Shown: positions 18,829 through 27,151, numbered from the stretch's first letter. The stretch: DNA of 64,000 nucleotides from Mycobacterium europaeum (GCF_002102155.1 NZ_LQOU01000014.1:1-64000); one strand, 5' to 3'. Notes: a model not told the origin generated them from the sequence alone. Numbers and translations: made by a program.

Positions 18829-19251
18829 ATGATGACACTGGAACCGGCAACCTGGCCCACTCCGCTCTTGAACGCGATTCGCACTTCCAACAAATACCTG
18901 CTCAACCCGCTGATGCTGCGGCTGGCCGGCCGCAAGAACTGGTATGCGGCGGCGATCGAGCACACCGGACGGCGCTCGGGCAAGGCGTACACCACACCGG
19001 TCGTCGCCGAGCGAACCACCGACGGCTTCCTCATCCCGCTGCCCTACGGCACCGACGTGGATTGGTTGCAGAACCTTCGTGCCGCGGGGCGAGCGACCAT
19101 CTACTCACACGGCGAGAAGTACGAGGTGGTCCAGCCCGAGATCATCGACGCGGCCGAGGCCCTGCCCATGGTGTCGGCTTCCCGGCGGCGCACCTTTGAA
19201 CGTGTCGGTATCGAGGCGTACGTGCGGGTCAAGGACCAGCCGGCGGGCTGA
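18829..19251 (+). CDS. F420-type nitroreductase family protein (DUF385)
   Basis: This 140-residue protein of the deazaflavin-dependent nitroreductase family has the core HTGRRSGKAYTTPVVAER, then GTDVDWLQNLRAAGRATI. Substrate is unknown. Three ATGs lie within eight bases at 18825-18834; ATG 18829 gives the in-frame protein MMTLEPATWPTPLL. It is the first gene of an accessory block between ipdC and fadA6. It is not preceded by a KstR2 site of its own, and may be read from the ipd operon since only 54 bases separate it from ipdC. Confidence 0.78.
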   Translation: MMTLEPATWPTPLLNAIRTSNKYLLNPLMLRLAGRKNWYAAAIEHTGRRSGKAYTTPVVAERTTDGFLIPLPYGTDVDWLQNLRAAGRATIYSHGEKYEVVQPEIIDAAEALPMVSASRRRTFERVGIEAYVRVKDQPAG

Positions 19252-19272
19252 ACAACATGCCGATTGCGCGGG

Positions 19273-19308
19273 ATTAAGCTCAGAACTAAATATGGATCGA
19301 ATTAAGCT
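19273..19308 (+). repeat. Paired ATTAAGCT direct repeats upstream of satD
   Basis: ATTAAGCT occurs at 19273-19280 and again at 19301-19308, start to start 28 bases. The second copy runs into the -10 hexamer. The region is markedly AT-rich compared with its surroundings. It could be an operator, possibly for the HTH at the C-terminus of the SatD-like protein. Confidence 0.45.
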
Positions 19309-19313
19309 ATAGT
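19308..19313 (+). promoter_or_regulatory. Candidate -10 element giving a leaderless satD mRNA
   Basis: TATAGT fits TAnnnT, and six bases separate it from ATG 19320, so transcription would start on the A of the start codon. No Shine-Dalgarno precedes the ATG. Confidence 0.55.
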
Positions 19314-19319
19314 CTTCAT

Positions 19320-19967
19320 ATGGCGATGATGAAGGCGATGCCTTCAATCTGTGCGACGCTGATCGGCGATGTCGTGGGATCCCGGCGGGCCCGCGACCGG
19401 GCCGCCCTGCATCGACGCGTCGCCGCCGCCCTCGACCAGGTCGCCGCCGGAGCGATCGACCCACCCTCCTTCACCGTCGGGGACGAGTTTCAGGGCAGCT
19501 ATCCCGCTCTCGGTGGTGCCATCGATGCGGCCCTGACCGTGCGCCTGCTCCTTGCACCCGACATCGACGTCCGATTCGGGCTCGGGTGGGGCGCGGTGAC
19601 CGTCCTCGATGCCGACGCGGGAATCCAGGACGGCCCCGGGTGGTGGACTGCCCGCGAGGCCATCCAGCAGACGGCGGAGACCCAGCGGCAGCCCGGTTTC
19701 GCGCTGGTGCGCACGACATTTCGGGCGGCCGGCGAGACGCGCACGGACGTCGCCGCCGTCAACGCCGCGCTGATGTGTCGGGACCATCTGCTTGGATCGC
19801 TCGATGAGAGATCGTTGCGGATTGTGAGGGGGCTGATGACCGGCCGGACCAAAAAGGAGCTCGCCGCCGCCGAGGGCATCAGTCCGTCGGCGGTGTCACA
19901 GCGCACGAGCCGCGATGGATTGGACCTGATTCTCCTTGCCAGCCAATACCTTCGGGGGCTGCCGTGA
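19320..19967 (+). CDS. SatD-like protein with C-terminal helix-turn-helix
   Basis: This 215-residue protein resembles the SatD family, known from the streptococcal sat (secretion and acid tolerance) operon and otherwise uncharacterised. The N-terminal domain has CATLIGDVVGSRRARDR and GDEFQGSYP, which recalls a nucleotide-cyclase-like fold (inferred). Residues from about 165 form a helix-turn-helix (LMTGRTKKELAAAEGISPSA). It is preceded by an apparently leaderless promoter, and its stop overlaps the start of the membrane protein at 19964. The pair therefore forms its own operon. Confidence 0.7.
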   Translation: MAMMKAMPSICATLIGDVVGSRRARDRAALHRRVAAALDQVAAGAIDPPSFTVGDEFQGSYPALGGAIDAALTVRLLLAPDIDVRFGLGWGAVTVLDADAGIQDGPGWWTAREAIQQTAETQRQPGFALVRTTFRAAGETRTDVAAVNAALMCRDHLLGSLDERSLRIVRGLMTGRTKKELAAAEGISPSAVSQRTSRDGLDLILLASQYLRGLP

Positions 19968-20704
19968 GTGTCATCGCCGTCCTGCTCACCGCCCTCGGCA
20001 TCGCCGACCTGTGTCGGCGCGCCGTGCGTGCGGCATGGGTGCCGCTGGCCGTCGGACCGGTCGTGGTGGCGGCGCTCGCGGCGCTGGGCGCCCTGTGGCA
20101 TGCCGGCGACATCCCGCTGCTGGTCCTGGCGGCCGCCTCGGTCGTGGCATGGGAATGGCTGTGCGCGCGCAGCGAACGCAGCGGCGGCCACCAAGCCGCG
20201 CCGCTGGGGGTGTTCACCGCGGCGCTGGCCCTGCCGACGCTGATGTCCGGATGGTCGTCGCCGGTCAACGGCGCCATCGCGCGGTGGATGGGTTGGGTGC
20301 ACTTGCCACTCAGCCACGTCACACCCGACCGGCTGCTCATGATTGTCGGCGTCGTGCTGGTGCAATTCGCGACCGCGAACCAGCTGGTCCGCCTGGTGCT
20401 CGGCTCGGTCGGAGCGGTGCGCCCGGCGGGTGAGCCGCAACCGTCGGACCGGCTCAAGGGCGGCCGGCTGCTGGGCCCCATGGAACGCCTGCTGATCCTC
20501 AGCCTGGGCGTCGGTGGGCAGGTGGCCGCGGCCAGTGCCGTCGTCGCCGCCAAGGGCATCATCCGGTTTCCGGAGTTGGCCGCCCAGAAGGGCCGCGACG
20601 GTCAGGTCGGGATCGACGAGGTGACGGAGTACTTCCTGGTTGGCAGCTTCACCAGTTGGCTGCTGGCCCTCGGCGGCATCGGCCTGGTGCTGGCCACCCG
20701 GTAA
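19964..20704 (+). CDS. SatE-like integral membrane protein
   Basis: This 246-residue protein has about five to six hydrophobic segments (VIAVLLTALGIADL, WVPLAVGPVVVAALAALGAL, LLMIVGVVLVQFATA, LLILSLGVGGQVAAASAVVA, WLLALGGIGLVLA). A more polar loop is rich in basic residues before the last two. GTG 19964 overlaps the satD stop (GTGA), so translation is coupled. By analogy with streptococcal satD-satE it is the membrane partner of the SatD-like protein; function unknown. Its stop is 14 bases from the palindromic repeat that borders the second DUF559 gene. Confidence 0.68.
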   Translation: MSVIAVLLTALGIADLCRRAVRAAWVPLAVGPVVVAALAALGALWHAGDIPLLVLAAASVVAWEWLCARSERSGGHQAAPLGVFTAALALPTLMSGWSSPVNGAIARWMGWVHLPLSHVTPDRLLMIVGVVLVQFATANQLVRLVLGSVGAVRPAGEPQPSDRLKGGRLLGPMERLLILSLGVGGQVAAASAVVAAKGIIRFPELAAQKGRDGQVGIDEVTEYFLVGSFTSWLLALGGIGLVLATR

Positions 20705-20718
20705 GTGCAACGGCCAGT

Positions 20719-20781
20719 GTGTAATTCACGACGCGACACGCCGAGCGGGCGTCGTGAATTGCACACTCGGCGACGAGGACG
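20719..20781. repeat. 63-bp direct repeat (internally palindromic), downstream copy
   Basis: It is 59/63 identical to 21678-21740, 959 bases away. Internally it is an inverted repeat: arm GTGTAATTCACGACGC, loop of about 14 bases, arm GCGTCGTGAATTGCAC, then CTCGGCGACGAGGACG. The stop of the DUF559 gene (20728-20726) and its last 17 codons lie inside it. Confidence 0.92.
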
Positions 20782-21637
20782 CGCGCCCGGCCGCCGTCCG
20801 CATCGCGGCAACCACCCGGGCAATCAACGTCCCCTGCCGATGGCGGAGGAGGTCGCTGCTCACCCTGACGATCGTCCAGCCCAGGTCGAGCAACGCGGCG
20901 TGCCGGTCGATGTCGCGTTGGCGCTGCGCAGGGTCCGTCCAGTGTTGGGGTCCGTCGTACTCGATGCCGACCAGCAGCTCGCGATAGCCCATGTCTATGC
21001 GCGCAACGAAGTCGCCGTATTCGTCGCAGACCGTGATCTGCGTTTGTGGCGCAGGCAATCCGGCGTCGATCAACACCATCCGCGTTCGGGTCTCCTGCGG
21101 AGATTCGGCACCGCGGTCCACGAGCGGCAGTACGTCCCGCAGGCGTACCAACCCCCGGGACCCGCGATGCTGGGCCATCACGGCCTCGACGTCGGCGATC
21201 TTGAAGTCGGTGGCGTTCGCCAGTGCGTCCAGCCGCTGGACGGCTTGCAGCCGCGCGGATGTCCACCGCCCAATGTCGAAGGCCGTGCGCGCAGCTCCGG
21301 TTACCGGCATGCCGTCGACTTCGACTACCTCACCGGGAAGCAAACTTTCGTTGTGCACCGTGATGCCTGCCGGCGGCCTCCGGCTGTGGTGTAGCAATTC
21401 GGCGTCAAGCGCCGGGCTCACCCACTTGGCGCCGAGAAGCGACGCCGCAGAATTGCCGGCAATGACTCCCTTGCGCCGCGACCACAGCCATGCCGCGAAG
21501 GCACGCTCGCGCGCCGTCAATTCGACGCCCGCCGGTATGTACACGCCCGGGTAGACCGCTGCATGCAGCGAGCGCATTGCGCGCTCCGGCATGGCCCTGG
21601 CGGCTAAGGCCTCGCTGCCCAAAAATGCTTCGATCAT
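20726..21637 (-). CDS. DUF559/Vsr-like endonuclease-domain protein with AbiEi-like N-terminus (copy B)
   Basis: This 303-residue paralogue of the gene at 2893-3732 shares an N-terminal FLGSEALAARA, GVIAGNSAASLLGA and PVTGAARTAFDIG. Its nuclease-like C-terminus has SPQET with E182, D215, E226-Y-D-G and LGWTIVRV. It has a longer C-terminal tail than copy A (residues 287-303, including VQFTTPARRVAS) that is encoded entirely by the downstream 63-bp repeat. ATG 21637 was chosen because MIEAFLGSEA matches the paralogue. It sits between direct repeats and upstream of no operon partner. Function is unknown; a selfish or defence-related nuclease is possible. In M. tuberculosis the comparable position is near Rv3554/Rv3555c, and homology to Rv3555c should be tested. 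Confidence 0.75.
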   Translation of the reverse strand: MIEAFLGSEALAARAMPERAMRSLHAAVYPGVYIPAGVELTARERAFAAWLWSRRKGVIAGNSAASLLGAKWVSPALDAELLHHSRRPPAGITVHNESLLPGEVVEVDGMPVTGAARTAFDIGRWTSARLQAVQRLDALANATDFKIADVEAVMAQHRGSRGLVRLRDVLPLVDRGAESPQETRTRMVLIDAGLPAPQTQITVCDEYGDFVARIDMGYRELLVGIEYDGPQHWTDPAQRQRDIDRHAALLDLGWTIVRVSSDLLRHRQGTLIARVVAAMRTAAGRASSSPSVQFTTPARRVAS

Positions 21638-21677
21638 GTCGCTGATGCTGCCAAGCACCACTGACACCGCCTCGAAC

Positions 21678-21740
21678 GTGCAATTCACGACGCGACACGC
21701 CGACCGGGCGTCGTGGATTGCACGCTCGGCGACGAGGACG
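21678..21740. repeat. 63-bp direct repeat (internally palindromic), upstream copy
   Basis: This is the partner of 20719-20781 with four substitutions and no gaps. It ends 22 bases before the fadA6 stop and begins 41 bases upstream of the DUF559 start. Confidence 0.92.
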
Positions 21741-21762
21741 GACCAGACGGGCCCCCCAGCCG

Positions 21763-22923
21763 CTACAGCCGTTCGATGATGGTGACGTTCGCGGTGCCGC
21801 CGCCCTCGCACATCGTCTGCAGGCCGTAGCGGCCACCGATGCGTTCGAGCTCGTTGAGCATCGTGGTGAAGAGCTTGGCGCCGGTCGCACCCAGCGGATG
21901 CCCGAGGGCGATCGCACCACCGTTGGGGTTGACCTTCTCCGGGTCGGCCTTCGTCTCCTTGAGCCACGCCATCACCACCGGCGCGAACGCCTCGTTGATC
22001 TCGACGGTGTCGATGTCGTCGATCGACAGGCCGGTCTTGTCGAAGGCGTAACGAGTCGCGGGAATGGGCCCGGTCAGCATGAACACCGGGTCGGCGGCCC
22101 GGGCACTGATGTGGTGGATGCGCGCCCGCGGGGTCAGCTTGTGGTCCTTGACCGCCTGCTCGGAGGCCAGCAGCACCGCGCTGGCGCCGTCGGAGATCTG
22201 GCTGGCCATCGCCGCCGTCAGCCGACCGCCATCCACGAGCGTCTTGAGGCCGGCCATCTTCTCCAGCGACGACTCACGCGGTCCCTCGTCGACCCGGAAC
22301 GGCCCGGATTCGGTTTCCACGGTGATGATTTCGTTGTCGAAGTGACCCGCGCGAATCGCGGCGAACGCGCGCTCGTGGCTGGTCAGCGAATACTGCTCCA
22401 TCTCTTCCCGGGACAGGTTCCACTTCTCGGCGATCATCTCCGCGCCGCGGAACTGAGAGATCTCCTGATCGCCGTACCGATGCAGCCACTGCTTGGACTC
22501 GTTGGTGGGCGAGGTGAAGCCGAACTGCTCGCCCACGGTCATCGCCGACGAGATCGGGATCTGGCTCATGTTCTGCACGCCGCCGGCCACGATGAGGTCG
22601 GCCGTGCCCGACATGATCGCTTGGGCGCCAAAGGAAATCGCCTGCTGACTGGAACCGCACTGCCGGTCCACGGTGACGCCGGGAACCTCTTCGGGGTAGC
22701 CGGCGGCCAGCCACGACAGCCGCGCGATGTTGCCCGCCTGCGCGCCGATGGCGTCGACGCAACCGGCGATCACGTCGTCGACGGCGGCGGGGTCGACGTC
22801 AACCCGGTCGAGCAGTCCGCGCCAACCCAGGGCACCGAGGTCCACCGGGTGCACCCCGGCCAGCGATCCGTTTCGCTTGCCGATCGCGGTGCGCACAGCG
22901 TCGATGACGTACGCCTCAGGCAT
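21763..22923 (-). CDS. fadA6: Thiolase FadA6
   Basis: This 386-residue thiolase corresponds to Rv3556c, which acts on CoA thioesters from rings C and D. The nucleophilic cysteine is in [23 protein letters not shown] and TMCEGGGTA complete the active site. It lies 2 bases downstream of kstR2 and forms an operon with it, read from the KstR2 operator at 23544-23557. Confidence 0.93.
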   Translation of the reverse strand: MPEAYVIDAVRTAIGKRNGSLAGVHPVDLGALGWRGLLDRVDVDPAAVDDVIAGCVDAIGAQAGNIARLSWLAAGYPEEVPGVTVDRQCGSSQQAISFGAQAIMSGTADLIVAGGVQNMSQIPISSAMTVGEQFGFTSPTNESKQWLHRYGDQEISQFRGAEMIAEKWNLSREEMEQYSLTSHERAFAAIRAGHFDNEIITVETESGPFRVDEGPRESSLEKMAGLKTLVDGGRLTAAMASQISDGASAVLLASEQAVKDHKLTPRARIHHISARAADPVFMLTGPIPATRYAFDKTGLSIDDIDTVEINEAFAPVVMAWLKETKADPEKVNPNGGAIALGHPLGATGAKLFTTMLNELERIGGRYGLQTMCEGGGTANVTIIERL

Positions 22924-22925
22924 TT

Positions 22926-23528
22926 TCAGACTCCTTCTTTGGTAATCCCACCGAGAACGATGGCGAGGTATTGCTGACCCACCTGTTGGGCGGTGAGCGG
23001 TCCGCCGGGTTGGTACCAGCGCACCGACACCCAGGTGGTGTCACGGATGAAGCGGTAGACGAGGTCGACGTTCAGGTCGGGCTGGAAGTAGCCCTCGTCG
23101 ATGCCCTGGTTGATCACCTCGACCCACATCTTGCGTTGCTGGCGGTTCATGTCCTCGATGTAGGAGAACCGGGGCTGCGACAACAACCGCTGGGCTTCGT
23201 CCTGGTAGATGACCACCTGCGCGTGCCGATGCTCGATCGCCTCGAACGACGCCATGAACAGGCCTTTGAGCCGCTCTAGCGGGTTGGCCTCGCTGTCCAT
23301 GATCTCGCGGTAGCGGGCGAACAACCAGTCCAGGAAACTGCGCAGCAATTCGTCGACCATCTCCTCCTTGGAGGAGAAGTGATGATAGAGACTGCCCGAC
23401 AGGATGCCCGCGCTGTCGGCGATGTCGCGCACGGTGGTGGCGCGCAGGCCGCGCTCGGCGAACATCGTCGCGGCGAGTTCCAACAACTCGTCGCGGCGAC
23501 TGTTCGCCTGGCCGGCCACTCGTTCCAC
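22926..23528 (-). CDS. kstR2: TetR-family repressor KstR2
   Basis: This 200-residue regulator corresponds to Rv3557c and represses the ring C/D degradation genes until HIP-CoA binds. The N-terminal HTH runs through RGLRATTVRDIADSAG and SGSLYHHFSSKEEMVDELL. The start is GTG at 23528. Its own operator lies 16 bases upstream, so it is autoregulated. M. tuberculosis has PPE64 (Rv3558) on the upstream side; it is absent here. Confidence 0.94.
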   Translation of the reverse strand: MERVAGQANSRRDELLELAATMFAERGLRATTVRDIADSAGILSGSLYHHFSSKEEMVDELLRSFLDWLFARYREIMDSEANPLERLKGLFMASFEAIEHRHAQVVIYQDEAQRLLSQPRFSYIEDMNRQQRKMWVEVINQGIDEGYFQPDLNVDLVYRFIRDTTWVSVRWYQPGGPLTAQQVGQQYLAIVLGGITKEGV

Positions 23529-23543
23529 CCGGCCAGGATATCA

Positions 23544-23557
23544 ACCAAGCGCTTGCT
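23544..23557. promoter_or_regulatory. KstR2 operator upstream of kstR2
   Basis: ACCAAGCGCTTGCT matches AnCAAGnnCTTGnT. It lies between the kstR2 start (23528) and the ipdF stop (23573), so it controls kstR2-fadA6. Confidence 0.88.
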
Positions 23558-23572
23558 TGGCCAGCTATCGAC

Positions 23573-24361
23573 TCAGGGATGCTGGCTGGAGACCGAGATG
23601 ACCTCGCCGGTCAGATAACTGGAATAGTCGCTGGCCAGGAACGCGATGGTGGCCGCCACCTCCCACGGCTCGGCGGCCCGCCCGAACGCCTCACCGGCCG
23701 ACAACCGGTCGAGCAGGTCCGCCGACGTAGTCTTGTCCAGGAACTTGTGCCGGGCGATGCTCGGGGACACCGCGTTGATCCGCACTCCGTATTCGACGGC
23801 TTCGATTGCGCTGCAACGGGTCAACGCCATCACCCCCGCCTTGGCGGCCGCATAGTGCGCCTGCGAGTGCTGCGCCCGCCAGCCCAGCACGCTCGCGTTG
23901 TTCACGATCACCCCGCCATGACCGGCCTCGCGGAAGTAGGCCAACGCCGCCCGGGTGGCCCGGAACACCGACGACAGCGTCACGTCCAGGACGCGGTCCC
24001 ACTCGTCGTCGGTCATGTCGACTACCGGCGTCTGCCCGCCCAGCCCGGCGTTGTTGACCAGCACGTCGAGCCGGCCCATCCGTGCCGTGGTCGAGGCAAT
24101 CAGCGCGTCCACCTGCGCGGTGGAGGTCACGTCGCACAGCACGCTCTCGACCCGGCCCAATCCCAGCCCGGCCAGTTCGTCGGCGGTCTCCCCCAGCCGT
24201 CGCTCGTGGTGGTCGGACACCACCACGTCGGCCCCCTCGACCAGGGCCCGCCGCGCCGTCGCCGAGCCGATGCCGGTGCCCGCCGCCGCGGTCACGACGA
24301 CCACCTTGCCCTGCAGAAGGCCATGCCCGGCAACCTCTTTCGGAGCTTCGGACAGGCTCAT
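23573..24361 (-). CDS. ipdF: Short-chain dehydrogenase IpdF
   Basis: This 262-residue SDR corresponds to Rv3559c, reported to oxidise the 5-hydroxy group of the HIP-CoA-derived intermediate. Motifs: VTAAAGTGIGSATARRAL, NNAGLGGQ, and S-YxxxK in NNASVLGWRAQ / HYAAAKAG. ATG 24361 overlaps the fadE30 stop (ATGA), so it is the second gene of the fadE30-ipdF unit. Confidence 0.88.
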   Translation of the reverse strand: MSLSEAPKEVAGHGLLQGKVVVVTAAAGTGIGSATARRALVEGADVVVSDHHERRLGETADELAGLGLGRVESVLCDVTSTAQVDALIASTTARMGRLDVLVNNAGLGGQTPVVDMTDDEWDRVLDVTLSSVFRATRAALAYFREAGHGGVIVNNASVLGWRAQHSQAHYAAAKAGVMALTRCSAIEAVEYGVRINAVSPSIARHKFLDKTTSADLLDRLSAGEAFGRAAEPWEVAATIAFLASDYSSYLTGEVISVSSQHP

Positions 24362-25506
24362 CCCTTTACCTCCCGGGGCAGGCCGAGCACCCGCTCGGCG
24401 ATGATGTTGCGCTGGATCTCGTTGGACCCGCCGTAGATGGTGTCGGCACGGGTGAACAGGAACAACCGCTGCCATTCGTCGAATTCGCCGTCCGACAGCG
24501 TCATGCCGGACTTGCCCACCACGTCCATGGCCAACTCCCCCAACGAGCGATGCCAGTTGGCCCACAACAACTTCGACACGTTGTCCTGGCCCGGCTGTTC
24601 GACATCCATGGTGGCGAGTGCATACGAACGCATCGCCCGCAGCCCGGTCCACGCCCGCGTCAGCCGCTCCCGGATGAACGGGTCGTCGGCGGCGCCGTTG
24701 CGCCGTGCGAGGTCGGCCAGATTGGAAAGCTCACGCGCATAGCGGATCTGCTGGCCGAGCGTCGACACGCCGCGCTCGAAGGTCAGCGTGCCCATCGCGA
24801 CCCGCCAGCCGTCACCGGGCTCGCCCACCACCAGTCCGGCCTCGGTGCGCGCGTCGTCGAAGAACACCTCGTTGAACTCCGAGTCGCCGGTCAGCTGGAC
24901 GATCGGGCGGACCTCCACCCCGGGCTGATCGAGCGGCACCAGCAGATAGGACAGCCCGGCATGCCGCTTGGAGCCCTTCTCGGTGCGGGCCACCACGAAG
25001 CACCACTGCGCCCAATGCGCCAGCGACGTCCACACCTTCTGGCCGTTGATGACCCACTGGTCGCCGTCCAGCTCCGCGGTGGTGGACACGTTGGCCAGAT
25101 CGCTGCCCGCGCCCGGCTCGGAGTAGCCCTGACACCACAGCTCGGTGACGTCGAGGATCTTCGGCAGGAACCGCTGCTGCTGCTCGGGGGTCCCGAAGGC
25201 GATCAGCGTCGGGCCCAGCAGCTCCTCGCCGAAATGGTTGACCTTGTCCGGGGCGTCGGCGCGGGCGTACTCCTCGTAGAAGGCGACGCGGTGCGCGGTG
25301 GACAGCCCGCGGCCCCCGTGTTCGACCGGCCAGCCCAGACAGGTCAGCCCGGCCTTGGCGAGGTGCTGATTCCATGCCCGGCGCTCTTCGAACGCCTCGT
25401 GCTCGCGCCCCGGCCCGCCAAGCCCCTTCAAAGCCGCGAATTCGCCGACCAGATTGTCGGCGAGCCACTGGCGGACCTGCGCCCGGAACTCCTCGACGTC
25501 CTGCAT
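24358..25506 (-). CDS. fadE30: Acyl-CoA dehydrogenase FadE30
   Basis: This 382-residue acyl-CoA dehydrogenase corresponds to Rv3560c and dehydrogenates the propionyl side chain of HIP-CoA. SEPGAGSDLANVS, NGQKVWTS and YGGSNEIQRNIIAER are the usual flavin and C-terminal motifs. It diverges from fadD3, and the KstR2 operator lies 18 bases upstream of its ATG. Confidence 0.93.
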   Translation of the reverse strand: MQDVEEFRAQVRQWLADNLVGEFAALKGLGGPGREHEAFEERRAWNQHLAKAGLTCLGWPVEHGGRGLSTAHRVAFYEEYARADAPDKVNHFGEELLGPTLIAFGTPEQQQRFLPKILDVTELWCQGYSEPGAGSDLANVSTTAELDGDQWVINGQKVWTSLAHWAQWCFVVARTEKGSKRHAGLSYLLVPLDQPGVEVRPIVQLTGDSEFNEVFFDDARTEAGLVVGEPGDGWRVAMGTLTFERGVSTLGQQIRYARELSNLADLARRNGAADDPFIRERLTRAWTGLRAMRSYALATMDVEQPGQDNVSKLLWANWHRSLGELAMDVVGKSGMTLSDGEFDEWQRLFLFTRADTIYGGSNEIQRNIIAERVLGLPREVKG

Positions 25507-25523
25507 GCCCTGTAGGCTAACCT

Positions 25524-25537
25524 ACCAAGCACTTGCT
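25524..25537. promoter_or_regulatory. KstR2 operator between fadE30 and fadD3
   Basis: ACCAAGCACTTGCT matches AnCAAGnnCTTGnT. It serves two divergent operons: fadE30-ipdF and fadD3-fadE31-fadE32-fadE33-aspB. Confidence 0.88.
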
Positions 25538-25590
25538 TTGTTAGGCCGTCGGTAACTGCGCGCCGCGGACCGAACCTAGAGGAGCATTCG

Positions 25591-27150
25591 ATGACCTGGG
25601 CCCACGCCCATAGGGCAGGGGACGATCCCCGCACCGTGCCCGCGGCGCTGGATCGCTTGGCGGCCCAGTTCCCCGATCACGACGCGTTGGTCACCGACGA
25701 GCGGTCGTTCACGGCGGCCGCGCTGCGCGACGAGGTACACCGGGCGGCGGCCGCGCTGATCAGCCTCGGCGTGGCGGCAGGAGACCGCGTGGCCGTCTGG
25801 TCGCCCAACACCTGGCATTGGGTGGTCGCCTGCCTGGCGATCCACCACGCCGGCGCGGCGATGGTGCCGCTGAACACCCGCTACACCGCCGAGGAGGCCG
25901 CCGACATCCTGGCGCGCACCGCCGCGCCCGTGCTGTTCGGCATGGGGCGATTCCTCGGCAACGACCGCGTCGCCGACCTGGATCGCGGGGCCCTGCCCGC
26001 GCTGCGGCACATCGTCAGGATCCCGATCGACGCGGAAGACGGGACGTGGGACGAGTTCATCGCCCGCGGCTCCGACCAGGAGGCGGTTGCCGCCCGCGCC
26101 GCCGCCGTCGCCCCCGACGACGTCAGCGACATCCTGTTCACCTCGGGCACCACCGGGCGCAGCAAAGGCGTCCTGTGCGCTCATCGGCAGTCGCTGTCGG
26201 CCTCGGCGTCGTGGGCCGCCAACGGCAAGATCACCAGCGACGACCGCTACCTGTGCATCAACCCGTTCTTCCACAACTTCGGGTACAAGGCCGGCATCCT
26301 GGCCTGCCTGCAGACCGGCGCCACGCTGATCCCCCACCTGACGTTCGACCCGCTGCGCGCGCTGCAGGCGATCGAGCGCCACCGCATCACCGTGTTGCCG
26401 GGCCCGCCCACCATCTACCAGACCCTGCTGGACCACCCGCAGCGCAAGGACTACGACCTCAGCTCGCTGCGGTTCGCGGTGACGGGGGCCGCCACCGTGC
26501 CCGTCGTCCTGGTCGAGCGCATGCAATCCGAGCTCGACATCGACATCGTGTTGACCGCCTATGGGTTGACCGAGGCCAACGGCATGGGCACCATGTGCCG
26601 CGCGGACGACGACGCGGTCACCGTCGCGACCACTTGCGGACGCCCGTTCGCCGATTTCGAATTGCGCATCGACGCAAGCACTCCCGGCGAAGCGGGTGAG
26701 GTGTTGCTGCGGGGACCGAACGTGATGCTGGGCTACCTCGATGACCCGGCAGCGACGGCGGCCGCCATCGACGCCGACGGCTGGCTGCACACCGGTGACA
26801 TCGGCGCCGTCGACACGGCCGGCAACCTGCGCATCACCGACCGGCTCAAGGACATGTACATCTGCGGCGGGTTCAACGTCTACCCCGCCGAGGTGGAGCA
26901 GGTGCTGGCCCGGATGGAGGGGGTGGCCGACGCCGCGGTGATCGGTGTCCCCGACGAGCGGCTCGGGGAGGTCGGCCGGGCGTTCGTGGTGGCCCGGCCC
27001 GGCGCCCACCTCGACGAGCAATCCGTCATCGCCTACACCCGTGAACATTTGGCGAACTTCAAGGCCCCGCGGTCGGTGCGGTTCGTCGACGCGTTGCCGC
27101 GCAATCCGGGCGGCAAGGTGGTCAAACCACAACTGCGAGAGTGGACCTGA
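25591..27150 (+). CDS. fadD3: HIP-CoA ligase FadD3
   Basis: This 519-residue ANL-superfamily acyl-CoA synthetase corresponds to Rv3561. It activates HIP (the ring C/D propionate) to HIP-CoA, the entry point of this pathway and the KstR2 ligand. Motifs: ILFTSGTTGRSKGVLCAH (P-loop-like), AYGLTEANG, DGWLHTGDIG, and NPGGKVVKPQL with the C-terminal lysine. AGAGGAGC precedes ATG 25591 as a good ribosome site. Confidence 0.94.
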   Translation: MTWAHAHRAGDDPRTVPAALDRLAAQFPDHDALVTDERSFTAAALRDEVHRAAAALISLGVAAGDRVAVWSPNTWHWVVACLAIHHAGAAMVPLNTRYTAEEAADILARTAAPVLFGMGRFLGNDRVADLDRGALPALRHIVRIPIDAEDGTWDEFIARGSDQEAVAARAAAVAPDDVSDILFTSGTTGRSKGVLCAHRQSLSASASWAANGKITSDDRYLCINPFFHNFGYKAGILACLQTGATLIPHLTFDPLRALQAIERHRITVLPGPPTIYQTLLDHPQRKDYDLSSLRFAVTGAATVPVVLVERMQSELDIDIVLTAYGLTEANGMGTMCRADDDAVTVATTCGRPFADFELRIDASTPGEAGEVLLRGPNVMLGYLDDPAATAAAIDADGWLHTGDIGAVDTAGNLRITDRLKDMYICGGFNVYPAEVEQVLARMEGVADAAVIGVPDERLGEVGRAFVVARPGAHLDEQSVIAYTREHLANFKAPRSVRFVDALPRNPGGKVVKPQLREWT

Positions 27151-27151
27151 C

